Shown here: positions 1 to 8,132 of the stretch, piece by piece
Position numbering within the stretch: the stretch's first letter is position 1
Layout of the letters: each line of letters opens with the position of its first letter
DNA from: Coprovicinus avistercoris
Lineage (GTDB): Bacteria > Actinomycetota > Coriobacteriia > Coriobacteriales > Atopobiaceae
Assembly: GCA_018714895.1 (NCBI GenBank)
Contig: DVMQ01000010.1
Span: 1 to 55,382 of the forward strand
Reading direction: 5' to 3'
Length of the DNA stretch: 55,382 nucleotides
The notes under the pieces: model-generated
The model's database searches: none
What the model was told of the DNA's origin: nothing
Seen by the model: the letters and a program-made list of their open reading frames with translations, nothing else
Translations under genes and position numbers: made by a program

Positions 1-107
1 AGCAAACCATAAATTTTGCCCTTTGGCACATGAAGATTTACCTTATCGACAACGGTGGCTGTTCCGTATCGCTTCGTAAGATTTTCTGTTTCAATGATAT
101 AATCCAT
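1..107 (-). CDS. ABC transporter ATP-binding protein (N-terminus only)
   Basis: Only the first 35 or so codons are inside the window; the gene runs off the left edge. The ATG is at 105-107 on the minus strand, preceded by a good ribosome binding site (GGAGAA at about 114-119). The translation begins MDYIIETENLTKRYG and continues into the beta-strand that normally precedes a Walker A motif. That opening is typical of BcrA/lantibiotic-immunity type ABC ATPases, which energise export of peptide antibiotics or other substrates with a separate permease. The Walker A, signature and Walker B motifs lie outside the window, so substrate and subfamily cannot be judged. A drug or bacteriocin resistance role is inference from the N-terminus alone. 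Confidence 0.7.
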   Translation of the reverse strand, partial: MDYIIETENLTKRYGTATVVDKVNLHVPKGKIYGL

Positions 108-326
108 ATTTGATTCTCCTTTCCGTGGGTGGTAGTGTCAAAAATAGTTAGTTTATTTTATATATAAATTAACTTAAAACCTCATTCTACCTTGGTTTTT
201 ATATATTTTGATTAATTTCCCCATGAAATCAATCTATAAACTTAACCATTTTATATACAAACTTCGGCAATTTTTTGCTTATTTAGCAATATTTCATAAG
301 CCGCGTGCACTACAAAACGGCAAGAA
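108..326. other. AT-rich intergenic region without a gene
   Basis: About 220 bases, strongly AT-rich, between the ABC ATPase start and the tRNA-Lys terminator. It must hold the promoter of the leftward ABC gene, but I see no convincing paired -35/-10. No reading frame here has a plausible ribosome binding site. Confidence 0.5.
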
Positions 327-356
327 AAAACGGACGCCATAAAAGGCATCCGTTTT
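327..356 (-). terminator. Rho-independent terminator of tRNA-Lys
   Basis: Inverted repeat with 12-nt arms (AAAACGGACGCC / GGCATCCGTTTT, one mismatch) around a 6-nt loop. On the minus strand it is followed by a T-rich tract. It lies just downstream of the tRNA-Lys 3' end. Confidence 0.8.
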
Positions 357-365
357 AACAATCTC

Positions 366-441
366 TGGTGCGTCCTGTGGGGGTCGAACCCACGGCCTTG
401 GGATTAAAAGTCCCCTGCTCTGCCAACTGAGCTAAGGACGC
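366..441 (-). tRNA. tRNA-Lys (anticodon TTT)
   Basis: Read on the minus strand, this folds as a complete cloverleaf. The acceptor arms are GCGTCCT and AGGACGC, the D arm is TAGCTCAGTTGGC, and the anticodon loop CTTTTAA gives anticodon UUU. The T arm contains GGTTCGACC. The 3' CCA is encoded at 366-368. A terminator hairpin follows at 327-356. Confidence 0.97.
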
Positions 442-514
442 ATAGCGCATTAGCGATTTACTAGGATAGCGATTCTAACCCATTGAGGGCAAGACCTGAT
501 TGTAGATTATCACG

Positions 515-1792
515 CTATTCCCACGCCCATTGTCCATTTATAAAGAATGGAACCTCTTTTCCATCGGCTGTGATGCCGGTAATTGCTAAGTCATCTGACC
601 CAATCATAAAGTCAACGTGCGTATGTGACTTGTTCACGCCCTTTTCTGCAAGTTCTTCTGCTGTCATTTCATAGCCTCCCTCATAACAATCAGGAAAGCC
701 CATGCCCAGTGCTAGATGACAGCTGGCATTCTCGTCGTAAAGTGTGTTGTAGAAGATAAGTCCGCTCTGCCGGATAGGAGTGTTTTTAGAAATAATGGCG
801 CATTCGCCGAGTCTGCGCGCTCCATCATCAGTTTCAAGGATCTCTTCCAAAACAGAAGCACCACGTTCAGCACCAAAATCAACGACGCGACCATCTTTAA
901 ATTCAAACCAAAAGTCGCTCACTAGCAGACCGTTATGTACGAGCGGCAGCGCCGAAACGACCCTGCCTTGCGCACGACGACAATCTGGCGAAGTAAAGAC
1001 TTCCTCAGTTGGAATGTTCGGAAAGAATGCCGTGCCGTCTTGCGTTCGTGCGGCACCGCCCTCCCAGATGTGTTTATCGGTAAGGCCAACTATAAGATCG
1101 GTTCCATTTGATGACGTGTAGTGCAGAGACTCAAAATGCATGCCGTTGAGCTGGCGTTTATTCTTTTCGAAAGCCGCATTATGCGTCTCCCACTCACCGT
1201 GCGGATCTTCTCCATCGGCTCGTGAAGCACGCAAAATGGCGGCCCAAAGTCGATACAGAGCCTCTTCTTCCGAGACGTCAGGAAATACCTGACGTGCCCA
1301 AGCGGCTACTGGCACACCGCCAATACACCATGCATTGCGACCAAAATCCATGCCATCGCGAAATGCTCGGCATTGGATATTTCGTGCACGGAGCGCCGTG
1401 GCAGGCTTAGCAGGATCTATGCCTTTCAGCGCAGACGGATCCTCTCCGGAAAGAAACAGAAACGCCGCCCCATTCTCTGCAAGCGTGTTGAGTTGATCAC
1501 GCTTCCAAGCAGGCACGGTTTCAAAATATTCGCGAGGTAGATTTTCATACTCTAGGCGAGAGATGCGTTCGTCTCCCCAAATTACGGTTACATGCCCAGC
1601 CCCAGCTTCATAGCCTGCTTTCACTACAAGACGTGCAAATTCATATGCTTCAACAGGAGCATTCACTACGAGTTCCTGGCCTGGTTTTATGGCAACACCA
1701 TCACAGACAAGGAGCTCGGCGTAATTTGCTATTTCATCTTCCAGCGCTCGCATTGAGGCACGGCATTCAGCACTCGTAAAGGGAGCGGTCAT
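515..1792 (-). CDS. M29-family aminopeptidase (AmpS/PepS/aminopeptidase T type)
   Basis: Predicted cytoplasmic metallo-aminopeptidase that removes N-terminal residues from peptides, likely serving peptide catabolism. The protein carries the M29 hallmarks: a Glu in the TEEVFTSPD motif, a region reading GLIFYNTLYDENASCHLALG that supplies Glu and His ligands, and a C-terminal SHTHVDFMIGS supplying the His-x-Asp metal ligands. From the chosen ATG at 1790-1792 it is 425 residues, close to the roughly 410 usual for the family. An in-frame upstream start at 1882 would add a 30-residue leader with no family resemblance; a GAGAGG element lies 12 nt before the chosen ATG. The gene is monocistronic between two tRNA genes. 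Family assignment is firm, exact start less so. Confidence 0.88.
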   Translation of the reverse strand: MTAPFTSAECRASMRALEDEIANYAELLVCDGVAIKPGQELVVNAPVEAYEFARLVVKAGYEAGAGHVTVIWGDERISRLEYENLPREYFETVPAWKRDQLNTLAENGAAFLFLSGEDPSALKGIDPAKPATALRARNIQCRAFRDGMDFGRNAWCIGGVPVAAWARQVFPDVSEEEALYRLWAAILRASRADGEDPHGEWETHNAAFEKNKRQLNGMHFESLHYTSSNGTDLIVGLTDKHIWEGGAARTQDGTAFFPNIPTEEVFTSPDCRRAQGRVVSALPLVHNGLLVSDFWFEFKDGRVVDFGAERGASVLEEILETDDGARRLGECAIISKNTPIRQSGLIFYNTLYDENASCHLALGMGFPDCYEGGYEMTAEELAEKGVNKSHTHVDFMIGSDDLAITGITADGKEVPFFINGQWAWE

Positions 1793-1910
1793 TCGTTCAA
1801 TCATCCTCTCAAATATGGTCCATTCTAAATCTGCCGGAAAAAGAATACCCGACCTCCGCGCTTTCAATACAGCTCGTGGCAAATGAGACGGGCGTACGGC
1901 AGGTTCTCAT

Positions 1911-1939
1911 AAAAAACGGCCTAACTAATTGTTAGACCG
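1911..1939 (-). terminator. Rho-independent terminator of tRNA-Gly
   Basis: Stem of 9 bp with one mismatch (CGGCCTAAC / GTTAGACCG) and a 5-nt loop. On the minus strand it is followed by six T residues (plus-strand A run 1911-1916). It lies 10 nt downstream of the tRNA-Gly 3' end. Confidence 0.85.
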
Positions 1940-2169
1940 ATAAAATCAATGGAGCGGGCAACGGGACTCGAACCCGCGAATGTCAGCTTGGGAAGCTGAT
2001 GCCTTACCACTTGGCGATGCCCGCATATACATTTGTCGAAGCCAACCGACGTGAACGATAGTATAGCCCGCTCGTTTTCACGGGACAAGACATCGACTGC
2101 GGAAACGCCCACGATCCGCATGAAATCGAGGTCCTCGAGGTACATCAGACCGCGTTGGATCCTATCCAT
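1921..2169 (-). CDS. Doubtful small ORF whose frame runs into tRNA-Gly
   Basis: The ATG at 2167-2169 has an excellent ribosome binding site (GAGGAGGTC, about 5 nt upstream). The first 44 or so codons (MDRIQRGLMYLEDLDFMRIV...) have the same GC-rich codon style as the neighbouring gpmA. The open frame then continues through the whole tRNA-Gly gene and stops in its terminator, which is implausible for a functional protein. It may be the remnant of a gene cut by the tRNA, a leader peptide, or chance. I do not recognise any family. It is divergent from gpmA and shares the intergenic region that holds the dyad at 2201-2218. Confidence 0.25.
   Translation of the reverse strand: MDRIQRGLMYLEDLDFMRIVGVSAVDVLSRENERAILSFTSVGFDKCICGHRQVVRHQLPKLTFAGSSPVARSIDFIGLTIS
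1950..2024 (-). tRNA. tRNA-Gly (anticodon CCC)
   Basis: Minus-strand cloverleaf: acceptor GCGGGCA, D arm with AAGTGGTAAGGC, anticodon stem TCAGC/GCTGA and loop TTCCCAA giving anticodon CCC. The T arm contains GGTTCGAGTCC, and CCA is encoded at 1950-1952. The anticodon reads glycine codon GGG. Confidence 0.96.
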
Positions 2170-2200
2170 GATTGACCTCCTCTACCGGATCTTCTCTTAA

Positions 2201-2218
2201 AGTTAGTTTTATCTAACT
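2201..2218. promoter_or_regulatory. Candidate operator AGTTAG-N6-CTAACT
   Basis: Perfect 6-bp inverted repeat with a 6-bp spacer in the gpmA upstream region. A near-identical dyad with the same geometry (AGTTAA-N6-CTAACT) is found at 6776-6793, between the ABC operon and araC. The layout resembles metal-dependent DtxR-type operators, but the regulator is unknown. Confidence 0.5.
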
Positions 2219-2277
2219 ATTTTCTCGAAACACGATAAAATTAAAAAAGTTACCTTTGTCTACCTTTTGGAGGAACC

Positions 2278-3045
2278 ATGTCCAACTCACCGGAATCCAT
2301 GCAACTCGTACTAATCCGCCACGGGGAGAGCTTGTGGAATCGCTTGAATCTCTTCGCCGGTTGGACGGACGTCGACCTCTCCGAGGCGGGGCGCGCCGAG
2401 GCGGCCGAGGGCGGCCGGGCCCTTGCCCGCGAGGGCTTCGACTTCGACATCTGCTACACGAGCCGGCTCAAGCGCGCCATCCACACCCTTGACATCGTGC
2501 TCGATACGCTCGACCGCGCATGGCTGCCCGTGGTGAAGGCGTGGGAGCTCAACGAGCGGCATTACGGCGCGCTCCAGGGCCTCGATAAGGCCGAGACCGC
2601 GGCAACGTACGGTGACGAGCAGGTGAAGATCTGGCGGCGCAGCTTCGACGTCGAGCCGCCCGCGCTTGAGGCCGGAGACGAACGCGACCCGCACGGTCAG
2701 TCGATGTACCGCGACATATCAGCCGAATGCTTGCCGCTCACCGAATGTTTGGCAACCACCGTCGAGCGCGTCTGGCCATATTTCGAGCGCGAGATCAGGC
2801 CGCAGCTGATCGCAGGAAAGCGTGTGCTCATCGTCGCGCACGGCAACAGTTTGCGCGCTCTCACCATGAAGCTCGAGCGACTCACGCCCGAGGAGGTTCT
2901 CGAGGTCAATATTCCGACTGGTATACCGCTCGCCTACGCGCTCGACGCTGATTTTAACGTGTGCAGCAAACGCTACCTCGGCGACCCAAGCACCATTGCT
3001 GCCAAGATGGCAGCCGTAGCCAACCAGGGCAAGGCACGCAGTTGA
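2278..3045 (+). CDS. gpmA: 2,3-bisphosphoglycerate-dependent phosphoglycerate mutase
   Basis: Glycolytic enzyme interconverting 3-phosphoglycerate and 2-phosphoglycerate in the cytoplasm. The 255-residue protein has the histidine-phosphatase signature LIRHGESLWN with the phosphorylated His at residue 15. Other family elements are the dPGM-specific NLFAGWTDVDLSEAG segment, the catalytic Glu in LNERHYGALQG (Glu93), the second His in VAHGNS (His188), and the C-terminal NIPTGIPLAY loop. The length matches the family (about 230-255). The ATG at 2278 follows a strong GGAGGAA ribosome binding site. Codon use is markedly GC-rich. It appears monocistronic, with a dyad operator candidate about 60-75 bp upstream that is shared with the ABC/araC locus. 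Confidence 0.95.
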   Translation: MSNSPESMQLVLIRHGESLWNRLNLFAGWTDVDLSEAGRAEAAEGGRALAREGFDFDICYTSRLKRAIHTLDIVLDTLDRAWLPVVKAWELNERHYGALQGLDKAETAATYGDEQVKIWRRSFDVEPPALEAGDERDPHGQSMYRDISAECLPLTECLATTVERVWPYFEREIRPQLIAGKRVLIVAHGNSLRALTMKLERLTPEEVLEVNIPTGIPLAYALDADFNVCSKRYLGDPSTIAAKMAAVANQGKARS

Positions 3046-3094
3046 TCCGCGCGACCGACAAATCCATCACCGGATACAGAGGCGGAAGACGATG

Positions 3095-4870
3095 CTAAAA
3101 CGCCCAGGATGAAGACTCCGCTTGCAGGTGAACCATTCGCGCGAAGAGGCCGTCAGCTGCAATGAGCTCGGCAGGGCTTCCCTGCTCGACCACACACCCG
3201 TTATCAAGTACCACAACGCGGTCTGCACTCATGACGGTGCGCATGCGGTGCGCGATCACGATGACGGTCTTGCCGGCAAGCAGTCGCGAGAGCGCCTCCT
3301 GTACCTGAGTCTCGTTCTCCACGTCGAGGCTCGCTGTCGCCTCGTCCAAAAGTACTACCGGCGCATTCTTCAGCAGCGCTCGAGCAATGGAGATGCGCTG
3401 GCGCTCCCCGCCGGAGAGGCGTGCGCCGTTTTCGCCGATCATCGTGGCATAACCATCAGGCATGCGGCTCACAAACTCGTCGCAGTTGGCAGCCCTCGCC
3501 GCGGCGAGCACCTCCTCGTCGGTAGCTCCACGCCGACCCAGCCGGATATTCTCCATCACTGTGTCATCGAAGAGAGTCACATCCTGGAAGACCACGGAGA
3601 ACTCACCAAGAAGCACCTCAGGATCAACGTTCGCAACGTCTACACCACCCACAGTCACACGTCCGGTACTCGCATCCCACAGGCGGCAGCTCAGACGGGC
3701 GCAGGTGGACTTGCCGGAGCCGGAGGGCCCCACGAGCGCCGTAACCTCGCCTTCGCGGGCAGTAAAGGACACATCTTCAAGCACCTTTTCTCCACCCTTT
3801 TCGTACGAGAAACCCACGTGCTCGAACACTACATCATGGCCGACAGGCGCGTACGCCTTGCCGCCCTCCGCAAGCGGCTCCTCGAAAAAGCTCCTCATGC
3901 GCGCGGAGGCAGTTCGCGCCGAGAAGAGCTCCGCGATGAGCATGAGCGCCTGATCAAAGGGAGCGTAGATACGACTCACCACCAGCAAGAAACAGAAGAG
4001 TGTAAGAAAGTCACAGGTCCCCTCAAGCACGAAGGCGGCGCCGGCCAACAGTGTAGTGGCAAACCCCAGACGCAGCACCACCTGGGCACCGTTCACGCAG
4101 ATGCCGCACGCCAGCTCGCTGCGCACGGCGGAATGCTCTGCAGCATCCACGCTCTCGTACACGCGCGCAAGGTAGCGTTCCTCCTGGTTGGTAGCGCGTA
4201 CTTCGCGCACGCATTCCAGCGCCTCCTGAATGAGCTCTGAGGTCTTAAGGCCTGCCAGACGCGTTGCGCGCATAAGCGGCTGAAGCTTTGAGCGCACACC
4301 AAAGAGTAAAAGCAACGCCACCGGACCCGACCACATGGATGCCACAGCCAGCCGCCAGTCAAAAGTGAGCAAACACACGAAGGCGATAGCCATAGTAGCG
4401 TAGGCACCATAGAGCTCGGGCAACACATGGCTGTAGGCATGCTCGGTAGTCTTGACATCGGTCATGAGCGTCTCAGTGAGATCCGCAAGGTCGCGTCGGC
4501 CGAAAAACGACAGCGGCAGCCTCCGCAGGCGCTCGGCGAGGCCGATGCGTTGCCGGCCGCTCTCCTTGTAAATGACGCCGTACTGGTAGTAGTACTGGAA
4601 CCGCTCGCAGACGAAGAGCACGGCGAGGTACACGGCGAGCATCACCACCCACCCCGCAAGCGACACGTCAAGCGGATCGAACCCGAGCGTGCCCCACGGT
4701 CCCAGCTCGACCGCGCTCCCGGTGATCCGCGCCACGAGCGCGCTCATGATTGTGAACACGAATCCAATACCCGCAAACACTACAAGATTGGTAACGGTGG
4801 TCCATATCGCGCCCAGACGTACGTTCCTCATACCCTCGTCCGTGAGGGCATACTTCTCTTTAACAGACAT
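3095..4870 (-). CDS. ABC transporter half-molecule, permease fused to ATPase (second gene of pair)
   Basis: A 591-residue type IV (exporter-fold) ABC half transporter. An N-terminal six-helix membrane domain (about residues 20-310) is followed by an ATP-binding domain. That domain has Walker A GPSGSGKST near residue 382, signature LSGGERQRIS near 483, Walker B VVLLDEATASLD near 508, and an H-loop in IAHRMRT. Its ATG (4868-4870) abuts the stop codon of the upstream gene, so the two are almost certainly co-translated and form a heterodimer. The pair is divergent from an AraC regulator, an arrangement known for YbtP/YbtQ-like and IrtA/IrtB-like siderophore importers as well as drug exporters. 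Direction and substrate cannot be read from the sequence. Confidence 0.9.
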   Translation of the reverse strand: MSVKEKYALTDEGMRNVRLGAIWTTVTNLVVFAGIGFVFTIMSALVARITGSAVELGPWGTLGFDPLDVSLAGWVVMLAVYLAVLFVCERFQYYYQYGVIYKESGRQRIGLAERLRRLPLSFFGRRDLADLTETLMTDVKTTEHAYSHVLPELYGAYATMAIAFVCLLTFDWRLAVASMWSGPVALLLLFGVRSKLQPLMRATRLAGLKTSELIQEALECVREVRATNQEERYLARVYESVDAAEHSAVRSELACGICVNGAQVVLRLGFATTLLAGAAFVLEGTCDFLTLFCFLLVVSRIYAPFDQALMLIAELFSARTASARMRSFFEEPLAEGGKAYAPVGHDVVFEHVGFSYEKGGEKVLEDVSFTAREGEVTALVGPSGSGKSTCARLSCRLWDASTGRVTVGGVDVANVDPEVLLGEFSVVFQDVTLFDDTVMENIRLGRRGATDEEVLAAARAANCDEFVSRMPDGYATMIGENGARLSGGERQRISIARALLKNAPVVLLDEATASLDVENETQVQEALSRLLAGKTVIVIAHRMRTVMSADRVVVLDNGCVVEQGSPAELIAADGLFARMVHLQAESSSWAF

Positions 4871-6709
4871 CTATTCCACGCCCCTTTCGGCGCTCGAGAT
4901 TCTCCAGCTAACCGCCCGTTCGTAATCAGCCCACATGCGCGCGTAAAGGCCACCTGCCGCCACGAGCTCGTCATGCGTTCCCTGCTCCACCGCACGCCCG
5001 TGATCGAGTACCACAATCTTGTCGGCCGCTCGCACGGTAGAAAGGCGGTGAGCCACCATGAGTACGGTGCGGGGTATGCCGTCACGTCCGTGCGCAAGTC
5101 GCTTGAAGGCAGCTTGAATCTTTATTTCGTTCTCGGGGTCAGCAAAGGCTGTTGCCTCGTCGAGCACCACAATGGGGGCATCTTTGAGAATCGCGCGAGC
5201 GATCATAAGCCGCTGCACCTCGCCTCCGGATAGGTGGATACCTTCCGCACCGTAGACGGTATCTATGCCGTCCGGTAGTTTGGCAAGAATATCGTCGCAT
5301 TGAGCAGCAGAGAGGGCAGCCACCACTTCCTCGCGCGTTGCTGTCGGGCGCGCAGCTCGCACGTTTTCAAAGATGGATTGCGAGAAAAGTCGGTTGGCCT
5401 GAAACACGAAGGCCACGCGATCCATGAGGCTGTGGGGATCCATCTGGCACACGTCCACCCCACCCACGGCTACGCATCCAGAATCCGCATCCCAAAAACG
5501 TGGTACAAGGGAAGCAGCCGTCGTCTTACCACCTCCCGAGGGACCTACGAGCGCCACCGTGGAGCCAGCTGGAACCGTAAAGCTCACGTGATTGAGCGCC
5601 GGCTCATCGGCTCCTTCATAGGTAAAGCTCACATCTTCGAAGGTAATACCGTTATCCTGCGGAATCTTAGGCACAGCAGGCGCCTTGATCACGGGAGCAG
5701 CAAGAGCCTCTTCCACACGGGTAACTGCATCCGCTGCTGATTGGAACGCCTCCGACATGAACATCACGCGTGTCATGGCTGTAGGGATAACAGCCGAGAA
5801 GATGGCGTAAAAGGCGAAGTTCGCTGCAAGGTTTACAACGTCCGTCTCACCAGGCACAACGAGCACAACTACCGGAACGAGAAAAACCGCTGCAGCACTG
5901 ATAAACGTGAGCGAAAGCGCCTGTGGCGTTTGGCACCACTTCACTGCATAGTCCTGCGCAAGCACTGTGAACTCATCAATAGCGTCATGGAACGCTCGAA
6001 AGGAGTGGATCGTCTGCTGAAATACTTTGACCACAGGAATCCCGCGCACATACTCGGTGCCAGTTTTGTTCATTTTCACGAGCGACTCCATGTAACGCGT
6101 CATGAAGTCCATACCGCGTCCACCCATCATATAGAACATGCAGGCAAGGCTCACTACAACCGGTACGAGACACGCCACACCCAGACGCCAGTCGAACACA
6201 AAGAATAAAACGAGCATCCCTGCGATCATAGCGATAGAGCCCGCCGTGTCCGGCAGCTTATGAGCGAGAAGTCCTTCAGTCTCGGCCGCACAACCATCCA
6301 CAACACGGCGCAGCGCACCCGAAGCGTGCGTATCAAAGTAGCCCAGACTCGCCTGCATGAGGTGCTCTGTAGCACGCTTGCGCATATTGGATGCACAGCG
6401 AAATGCTGCAAGGTGTGTGCACATAAGTCCTGCAAAGTAGAGCACAATCGACCCCACCGCAAACCCGAGCGCCCACCAGCCATACATAGCTATGTCTGTA
6501 GCAGCACTCCAGTTTGGCGCCACAGCGATAAGGTCGCGCGCTGCAAACCAGATGCAGATATATGGGCCGAAGCCCACGACCATTGACGTAGCGGAGAGCA
6601 CACATCCTATATAGGTAAGCACACGTCGTTGGCCAGCAAAGGCGAGCAACCGGCCCACGGCACCCGCGCCACGTGCCGAGCCTGCCTCCGTCACTTGAGA
6701 GTCCGACAT
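4871..6709 (-). CDS. ABC transporter half-molecule, permease fused to ATPase (first gene of pair)
   Basis: A 612-residue exporter-fold ABC half transporter: a membrane domain over about residues 25-320, then an ATPase domain. The ATPase has Walker A GPSGGGKTT near residue 387, signature LSGGEVQRLM near 493 and Walker B IVVLDEATAFADPEN near 511. The H-loop reads VAHRLST. The start has a good ribosome binding site (TAGGAGG). It is the promoter-proximal gene of a two-gene operon with the following half transporter. The 126-bp divergent intergenic region to araC carries a dyad operator candidate at 6776-6793. By family analogy an import system for an iron chelate or an exporter are both possible. 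Confidence 0.9.
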   Translation of the reverse strand: MSDSQVTEAGSARGAGAVGRLLAFAGQRRVLTYIGCVLSATSMVVGFGPYICIWFAARDLIAVAPNWSAATDIAMYGWWALGFAVGSIVLYFAGLMCTHLAAFRCASNMRKRATEHLMQASLGYFDTHASGALRRVVDGCAAETEGLLAHKLPDTAGSIAMIAGMLVLFFVFDWRLGVACLVPVVVSLACMFYMMGGRGMDFMTRYMESLVKMNKTGTEYVRGIPVVKVFQQTIHSFRAFHDAIDEFTVLAQDYAVKWCQTPQALSLTFISAAAVFLVPVVVLVVPGETDVVNLAANFAFYAIFSAVIPTAMTRVMFMSEAFQSAADAVTRVEEALAAPVIKAPAVPKIPQDNGITFEDVSFTYEGADEPALNHVSFTVPAGSTVALVGPSGGGKTTAASLVPRFWDADSGCVAVGGVDVCQMDPHSLMDRVAFVFQANRLFSQSIFENVRAARPTATREEVVAALSAAQCDDILAKLPDGIDTVYGAEGIHLSGGEVQRLMIARAILKDAPIVVLDEATAFADPENEIKIQAAFKRLAHGRDGIPRTVLMVAHRLSTVRAADKIVVLDHGRAVEQGTHDELVAAGGLYARMWADYERAVSWRISSAERGVE

Positions 6710-6775
6710 AGAAGCCTCCTATCCATCAAAGTCTTGATTGGCATTCCGCCGAAACGTATCATGTAAACGGCTAAT

Positions 6776-6793
6776 AGTTAACTATCGCTAACT
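6776..6793. promoter_or_regulatory. Candidate operator AGTTAA-N6-CTAACT, overlapping a 12-bp palindrome
   Basis: This matches the gpmA-upstream dyad at 2201-2218 in sequence and spacing, with one mismatch in one arm. It overlaps a perfect palindrome ATAGTTAACTAT at 6774-6785. It lies in the divergent control region of the ABC operon and araC, so one site could serve both directions. Confidence 0.5.
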
Positions 6794-6835
6794 TATCTCG
6801 GACGAAGCCGCAAGAAAGGTGGATGCATCTTCAAG

Positions 6836-7831
6836 ATGACGAACTTGGGTGATATTTCCCCGGAGCTCATTGCACTCTTTGCACCTCAGGTCGAGCAGCT
6901 CGGCATCCACCTCGAACGACGTGGGAATATCTGGATGGGCAATGCAGGAGGTGACATAGCGCACGGACGAATGTGGCTCTGCGCGCCCTCACCATACTGC
7001 CTTGTGCTCTGTCACGATGTCACCCCGCATACAGACATGCCGCTCTTCGAGGGTTCCCTAGGTCCCTACGCCTGTGCCTGCACCATGGGGGAAGACGCGG
7101 TTGCGTGCTCGCGAGACTGTGGTCTGTCTGTCACGCTTATCAACCCCGAGGCAACATCCACCGAATGTCGCGATGAATTCGCCACGTTTGTCGAACACGA
7201 GCCGCGTTCGCTCTCCAGTCACCTGCTCGCCAACCACACGTACCGTTCCCGGTCCTTCATCTTCCTTCCGGATTTCTTCGATGAGCTCGAGCATCGGTAT
7301 CCAGGGGAGTTTTACGGGCTTTTCACAGCATTCGGAAGGGACTGGAGCGGAAGTGCCGAGCTTGTCATCCAGCGGGCGCTCAATGCCATACCAACGCAGC
7401 CTCCTCTTCGCTCCGGCGGGGAGTTGGGATTGCTCTCAAACGTCACTGCCCTGATAGCGTCACTGGCAGCCTCCGAGTCAGGTGACGAAGGGGAACAAGG
7501 GACACTCGTAGCCAGCGCACAGGATCTCATCGCTGCTGCCATCGAGCGGGGCGAGGAGCCGCCTTCTCCCGGCACCATCGCCCAGAGGCTCTATGTGAGC
7601 AGGTCAAAGCTTTGTAACATCTTCGCACGTGAGGTGGGCATGGGTGTCGGGACATATGCGCGACGGCTCAGGCTCGAGCGGGCATACCATCTGCTCTCGG
7701 ACGAGCGTCTCTCCATCGCCGAGATCGCCGGACTCCTCGGCTATCCAAGCCCCTCAGCATTCAGCCACGCCTTCTCTTCCGCTGCAGGTATTGCTCCGCG
7801 AGGATGGAGAGAGATGCTGCTGAGCGACTAA
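6836..7831 (+). CDS. AraC-family transcriptional regulator
   Basis: A 331-residue DNA-binding regulator. The last 100 or so residues form a typical AraC/XylS double helix-turn-helix: IAQRLYVSRSKLCNIF is the first recognition unit and IAGLLGYPSPSAFSHAF the second. The N-terminal 200 residues are an unrecognised sensing domain with several cysteines. It is transcribed divergently from the two-gene ABC transporter and most probably regulates it, as YbtA does for ybtPQ; this is inference from position. The ATG at 6836 has a weak ribosome binding site. A better purine box (GAAAGGTGG) lies 13 nt upstream, and a 9-codon out-of-frame ORF starts in between at 6823, possibly a minor leader. Confidence 0.85.
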   Translation: MTNLGDISPELIALFAPQVEQLGIHLERRGNIWMGNAGGDIAHGRMWLCAPSPYCLVLCHDVTPHTDMPLFEGSLGPYACACTMGEDAVACSRDCGLSVTLINPEATSTECRDEFATFVEHEPRSLSSHLLANHTYRSRSFIFLPDFFDELEHRYPGEFYGLFTAFGRDWSGSAELVIQRALNAIPTQPPLRSGGELGLLSNVTALIASLAASESGDEGEQGTLVASAQDLIAAAIERGEEPPSPGTIAQRLYVSRSKLCNIFAREVGMGVGTYARRLRLERAYHLLSDERLSIAEIAGLLGYPSPSAFSHAFSSAAGIAPRGWREMLLSD

Positions 7832-7898
7832 CCCCCCCGCTGCTACTCAGTACAACAACGTCCCCGATGATGGAGGGGCTACGGCCAGCGATCTACTT

Positions 7899-7933
7899 AA
7901 GTCAAGCATGGAGATACACGTTTTACTTGACTT
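7899..7933. promoter_or_regulatory. Inverted repeat in the araC-eamA intergenic region
   Basis: Perfect 8-bp arms AAGTCAAG / CTTGACTT separated by 19 bp, followed about 20 bp later by a tandem AGTTAAAT AGTTAAAA (7953-7968). It could be a regulatory site for the EamA gene. It lacks a T tract, so it is not an obvious terminator. Confidence 0.3.
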
Positions 7934-8004
7934 TCCCTGAGGAGCTCCATACAGTTAAATAGTTAAAATCGTGTGGACTTTTCCGGACGCAAGTCACCTT
8001 TTCG

Positions 8005-8040
8005 CCACGCAGCCGAGCTTCGGTCGCGTGGTCTTTTCTT
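8005..8040 (+). terminator. Rho-independent terminator or attenuator
   Basis: GC-rich hairpin with outer arms CCACGC / GCGTGG and inner CCGA / CGG, followed by a T-rich stretch (TCTTTTCTT). It lies about 175 nt after araC and about 95 nt before the EamA gene. It could end araC transcription or act in the EamA leader. Confidence 0.65.
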
Positions 8041-8132
8041 TGGCGGCGGTTGTCAACCGCATGACCTCTCTTCCGAAAGCTCAAACCGAGTGAAATCGAG
8101 CCAGCGCAAATAGGACCATGAGAGGGGCAGGC

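Noticed and set aside
3122..4240. Long open frame (372 codons) on the plus strand
   Set aside because: It is fully antisense to the ABC half-transporter gene, which has every expected motif. The plus-strand translation is Arg/His/Cys-rich with no family resemblance.
4427..5233. Plus-strand ORF of 268 codons
   Set aside because: Antisense to the two ABC genes and spans their junction; composition is a shadow of their codon bias.
7953..7968. Third copy of the AGTTA-type operator before the EamA gene
   Set aside because: The AGTTAAAT AGTTAAAA sequence is a direct repeat without the inverted CTAACT arm, so it does not match the dyad geometry.
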